A stretch of 64,000 nt of DNA from assembly GCF_963676735.1 (NCBI RefSeq), contig NZ_OY781464.1, positions 2,575,001 to 2,639,000 on the forward strand. Direction: 5' to 3'. The DNA comes from an uncultured Draconibacterium sp. Its GTDB lineage: Bacteria; Bacteroidota; Bacteroidia; Bacteroidales; Prolixibacteraceae. A program made the translations under genes and the position numbers. The notes beneath the pieces were generated by a model that was not told the DNA's origin, did no database searches, and saw nothing but the letters and a program-made list of their open reading frames with translations. Positions 61,503-64,000 of this stretch are shown one piece after another (position 1 is the first letter of the stretch; every line of letters begins with the position of its first letter).

Positions 61503-63158
61503 ATGAAGAAATTTAGCTTAGCTTTCGCGTTATGTACCTTTTCTTTACTCCTATTGGCACAAACACCACTAAAACATGAGAACGAGGTGCTTAATTTAAA
61601 CAAACCTGACAGAGTTGAATGGTTTCGCAACCTGGGCTTTGGCTTGTTCATACATTTTAGTTTCGATAGTCAGCTCGGTGTGGTTATCAGTCACTCCATG
61701 GCCGGGGCTTCTGATGATTACCTGAACCGATACATCAATGAACTTCCCAAAACCTTTAACCCAAAAGATTTTGATGCTCATGAGATTGCCACTTTAGCAA
61801 AGCTGGCCGGAATGAAATATATTGTATTTACGACCAAACACCACTCCGGTTTTTGCATGTGGGATACCGAAACAACTGATTTCAATATCAGCAACACCCC
61901 GTATGGAAATGATTTGGTTGCCGAATATGTTGAGGCTACACGCAACGCAGGCCTTGCGGTCGGTTTTTATTTCTCGCCGGAAGATTTCAATTTTTTACAT
62001 GAAAACGGCCTTCAGGTTCGCCGCAGATTTACTGCCCCCATTCCAAAACAGATTATGGATAAATACCTAGAACTGAACGAACTACAGATGCTTGAACTTA
62101 TGGCTAAATACGGCGATATTGATATTCTTTTTTACGATGGAGGCGAAGGTCCGCTAGTTGAAAAATGCAAGCAGGTAGCCTGGGAACTTCAACCCGATGT
62201 GGTGGTTACACGTGGCGCCATGCAAACGCCTGAGCAGACCCTTCCGGGCGTTACCATATCCGATCCGTGGGAAGCTAACCTAACCATGGGCACACAATGG
62301 GCCTACAAACCGGCCGACGAGGATTACAAATCAGGCCTTCGTTTATTGGAGATTCTTATTGAAACACGCGCAAAAGGTGGCAATCAGCTGCTAAACATTG
62401 GCCCTAAACCAAACGGAGAAATACCGGAAACTCAGGAAGATCGTTTGCGCGAAATTGCTGCCTGGAATTTTATAAACGGAGAAGCCATTGATGCAACAGA
62501 ACCATGGATTATTCCAAATGAAGAGAATATTTGGTTTACCTGGAAACCCAAAGAGAAATGTCTGTATGCATTTTTAACCAAACAACCCCAATGGCCACGC
62601 GGTGAGCGCCGGGAGTTTGTAATACGGTCGGCAGAGCTATCTGAAAATTCAAAAGTTGAAGTATTGGGGCAATCAAGCGAATTGGTAGAATACATGCCGG
62701 ATATCGATGCAACAACTTATTTTCAGCAAAAAGAAGATGGATTGCATATATCGTGTGTGCGCGCACAACGTATTTATAACAACCACAAATGGAATAACCC
62801 AATTGTATTAAAAATTACCAATTGCAAACCGGCCCTTATTCCACCCGTTGTAAAAACAGAAGATGCCGAAATTATTTATTCCAAAGGTAGTAGCTTTATT
62901 CAGTTTAAGGGCACAATTATAAAGCACGATGACGAAGAAAAACTAACAGCCTGCTTTCAATACAGGCCTTATGCCGGTTTTGTTGAAGAACTGTATTCTG
63001 ACGAATGGATGGAAACAACAAATGCAGCAATTAATGACAGTAGTTTTGTGTTTAAACTTCCGGTACAAATTAAAAATGTTACCTACCAGTACCGGGCATT
63101 GGTAAAACACCCAAAGGCCAGCATTTTTGGCGAAATAAAAAGAATTGAAACCAAATAA
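61503..63158 (+). CDS. Alpha-L-fucosidase, GH29
   Basis: 551 residues with signal peptide (FALCTFSLLLLAQ, cleavage near residue 20), so periplasmic or outer-membrane associated. GH29 features: WFRNLGFGLFIHFSFDSQLG, KYIVFTTKHHSGFCMWDTET with the conserved HH, and DIDILFYDGGEG with the nucleophile Asp; GGNQLLNIGPKPNGEIP is a typical GH29 motif. A C-terminal beta domain follows from about 370. It hydrolyses alpha-L-fucosides from host or algal glycans. It stands alone, divergent from the regulator. Confidence 0.9.
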   Translation: MKKFSLAFALCTFSLLLLAQTPLKHENEVLNLNKPDRVEWFRNLGFGLFIHFSFDSQLGVVISHSMAGASDDYLNRYINELPKTFNPKDFDAHEIATLAKLAGMKYIVFTTKHHSGFCMWDTETTDFNISNTPYGNDLVAEYVEATRNAGLAVGFYFSPEDFNFLHENGLQVRRRFTAPIPKQIMDKYLELNELQMLELMAKYGDIDILFYDGGEGPLVEKCKQVAWELQPDVVVTRGAMQTPEQTLPGVTISDPWEANLTMGTQWAYKPADEDYKSGLRLLEILIETRAKGGNQLLNIGPKPNGEIPETQEDRLREIAAWNFINGEAIDATEPWIIPNEENIWFTWKPKEKCLYAFLTKQPQWPRGERREFVIRSAELSENSKVEVLGQSSELVEYMPDIDATTYFQQKEDGLHISCVRAQRIYNNHKWNNPIVLKITNCKPALIPPVVKTEDAEIIYSKGSSFIQFKGTIIKHDDEEKLTACFQYRPYAGFVEELYSDEWMETTNAAINDSSFVFKLPVQIKNVTYQYRALVKHPKASIFGEIKRIETK

Positions 63159-63371
63159 AATAGAAATGAGCTACTGATAGAACTGAAATATTACTAACAA
63201 TTCAAGGTTAATCAGACATTAACGATTAGCGTTGTAAAATTAATGTAGCGAAGATTTTAAGTCATATCGTGGCAACTATCACAAAAACAAGCATAAATCT
63301 TACAAATCATAACAAAAATGAAGTGTTTTTTAAAAATCAGTATAAAATCCGACATTTTAGTTTCAATTCAT

Positions 63372-63401
63372 TTTGATAATAAATTATAATTTTTACATTT
63401 G
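63372..63401 (+). promoter_or_regulatory. Promoter of the ilv operon
   Basis: -33 element TTTG (63372-63375) and -7 element TACATTTG (63394-63401), separated by 18 bases, close to the Bacteroidota pattern TTTG-N19-21-TAnnTTTG. The leader-peptide ATG starts 20 bases further on. Bases 63159-63371 show nothing else that I can support. Confidence 0.7.
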
Positions 63402-63421
63402 CTTCAACTTTACAAAAGATT

Positions 63422-63493
63422 ATGAGAAATTTATCTATCAATATTGTTGTCCTACTCGTTGTCATTCTTGGAAATACTGAGAAAGGCCATTAA
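63422..63493 (+). CDS. ilv leader peptide
   Basis: 23 codons encoding MRNLSINIVVLLVVILG followed by NTEKGH. Codons 8-16 are nine consecutive branched-chain residues (IVVLLVVIL), and L4 and I6 add two more. Ribosome stalling here under Ile, Val or Leu shortage would let the antiterminator form. The last codons (GAGAAAGGC, 63479-63487) contribute one arm of the antiterminator. Confidence 0.88.
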   Translation: MRNLSINIVVLLVVILGNTEKGH

Positions 63494-63552
63494 TTTGTAT
63501 AGATAGTTAAAAATATTTATAAGCCTTTCTCAAAACAGAGAAAGGCTTTTTT
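63479..63552 (+). promoter_or_regulatory. Transcription attenuator upstream of ilvD
   Basis: Three competing segments: GAGAAAGGC (63479-63487, inside the leader), GCCTTTCTC (63523-63531) and a second GAGAAAGGC (63538-63546). Pairing of the last two, extended to AAGCCTTTCTC with GAGAAAGGCTT and followed by TTTTTT, gives a rho-independent terminator at 63521-63552. Pairing of the first two prevents it. Stalled ribosomes would free the first segment or shift the balance, as in classical branched-chain amino acid attenuation. Confidence 0.85.
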
Positions 63553-63585
63553 AATGCTACAACAGACAGAAAAAGACAAATAAGT

Positions 63586-64000
63586 ATGCAATATCCTTTA
63601 CGAAGCAACACTACCACACAAGGACGCCGGATGGCCGGTGCACGGAGCCTTTGGCGCGCAAACGGAATGAAAGAAGAACATTTTGGCAAACCACTTATTG
63701 CCATAGTAAATTCGTTTACACAATTTGTGCCGGGGCATGTTCACTTGCACGAAATAGGCCAATACGTAAAAGGTTTAATTGAAAAAGAAGGCTACTTTGC
63801 GGCCGAGTTTAATACCATTGCCATTGATGACGGTATTGCCATGGGGCACGACGGAATGCTTTATTCCCTGCCATCGCGCGATGTAATTGCCGACAGTGTG
63901 GAATACATGTGTAACGCACACAAGGTTGACGCCATGGTATGCATTTCAAATTGCGATAAAATTACACCAGGTATGCTCATGGCTGCCATGCGATTAAACA
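63586..64000 (+). CDS. ilvD: Dihydroxy-acid dehydratase (3' partial)
   Basis: 138 residues visible before the window ends. The start, RSNTTTQGRRMAGARSLWRA, and the iron-sulfur ligand region CISNCDKITPGMLMAAM match IlvD of the Escherichia coli type; AIDDGIAMGHDGMLYSLPSR is the conserved metal-site segment. It dehydrates dihydroxyisovalerate and dihydroxymethylvalerate in valine, leucine and isoleucine synthesis. It starts 33 bases after the attenuator T-run, so it is the first structural gene of the ilv operon. Confidence 0.95.
   Translation, partial: MQYPLRSNTTTQGRRMAGARSLWRANGMKEEHFGKPLIAIVNSFTQFVPGHVHLHEIGQYVKGLIEKEGYFAAEFNTIAIDDGIAMGHDGMLYSLPSRDVIADSVEYMCNAHKVDAMVCISNCDKITPGMLMAAMRLN

Overview
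The window looks like a chromosomal segment of a Bacteroidota bacterium, probably Bacteroidales or Marinilabiliales. Grounds: a Bacteroidota-type (subtype iii) type VI secretion cluster with TssN and TssO, promoter-like TAnnTTTG elements, starts without clear Shine-Dalgarno sequences, an ISAon1-like transposase fragment, and a muropeptide-recycling cluster with an SpoIID-like protein and a DUF4922 protein.

Bases 1-17470 are an AT-rich array of gene cassettes, all on the + strand. They are separated by eight 130-190 base imperfect palindromes with the properties of integron attC sites. Each of the seven complete cassettes begins with 9-10 bases complementary to the left core of its own attC, and one 1.5 kb cassette occurs twice with identity ending exactly at the predicted G/TT exchange points. 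No integrase lies in the window, so this is either the distal part of an integron or an integrase-less attC cluster. Cargo includes a phosphoesterase-STAND NTPase, two copies of an S1-like protein, small membrane and secreted proteins, a SEC-C protein, a 1227-residue S1-AlbA protein, a hybrid histidine kinase, and an S-4TM effector cut by a transposase fragment. Several look defence-related. Two tandem tRNA-Asp genes follow.

17.9-27.5 kb is ordinary chromosome: a phosphatase, the galactose genes galK-galT-transporter with a GntR-family regulator, divergent galM, and an acyl-CoA ligase. A 19-base operator-like sequence is shared by the galK and regulator upstream regions.

27.9-43.1 kb is the T6SS: tssH, tssB, tssC, three hcp-like genes, vgrG, PAAR and a Fic-like candidate effector on the + strand, converging on a LysM lipoprotein and tssN-K-O-G-E-F on the - strand. 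tssP, tssQ and tssR were not recognised. A beta-propeller lipoprotein and a TPR protein follow.

47.2-61.3 kb is a peptidoglycan-recycling region: an AmpG-like permease, SpoIID-like protein, DUF4922 protein, glycosyltransferase and amidase, divergent from murK-murQ, then an NlpC/P60 endopeptidase, a tiny Tat-signal ORF, a dipeptide epimerase and a FadR-type regulator. A 20-base palindromic operator-like site occurs at three promoters. A 20-base periodic repeat array lies at 46967-47183.

The right end has a GH29 fucosidase and the start of ilvD, preceded by a classical branched-chain amino acid attenuator with a 23-codon leader peptide.
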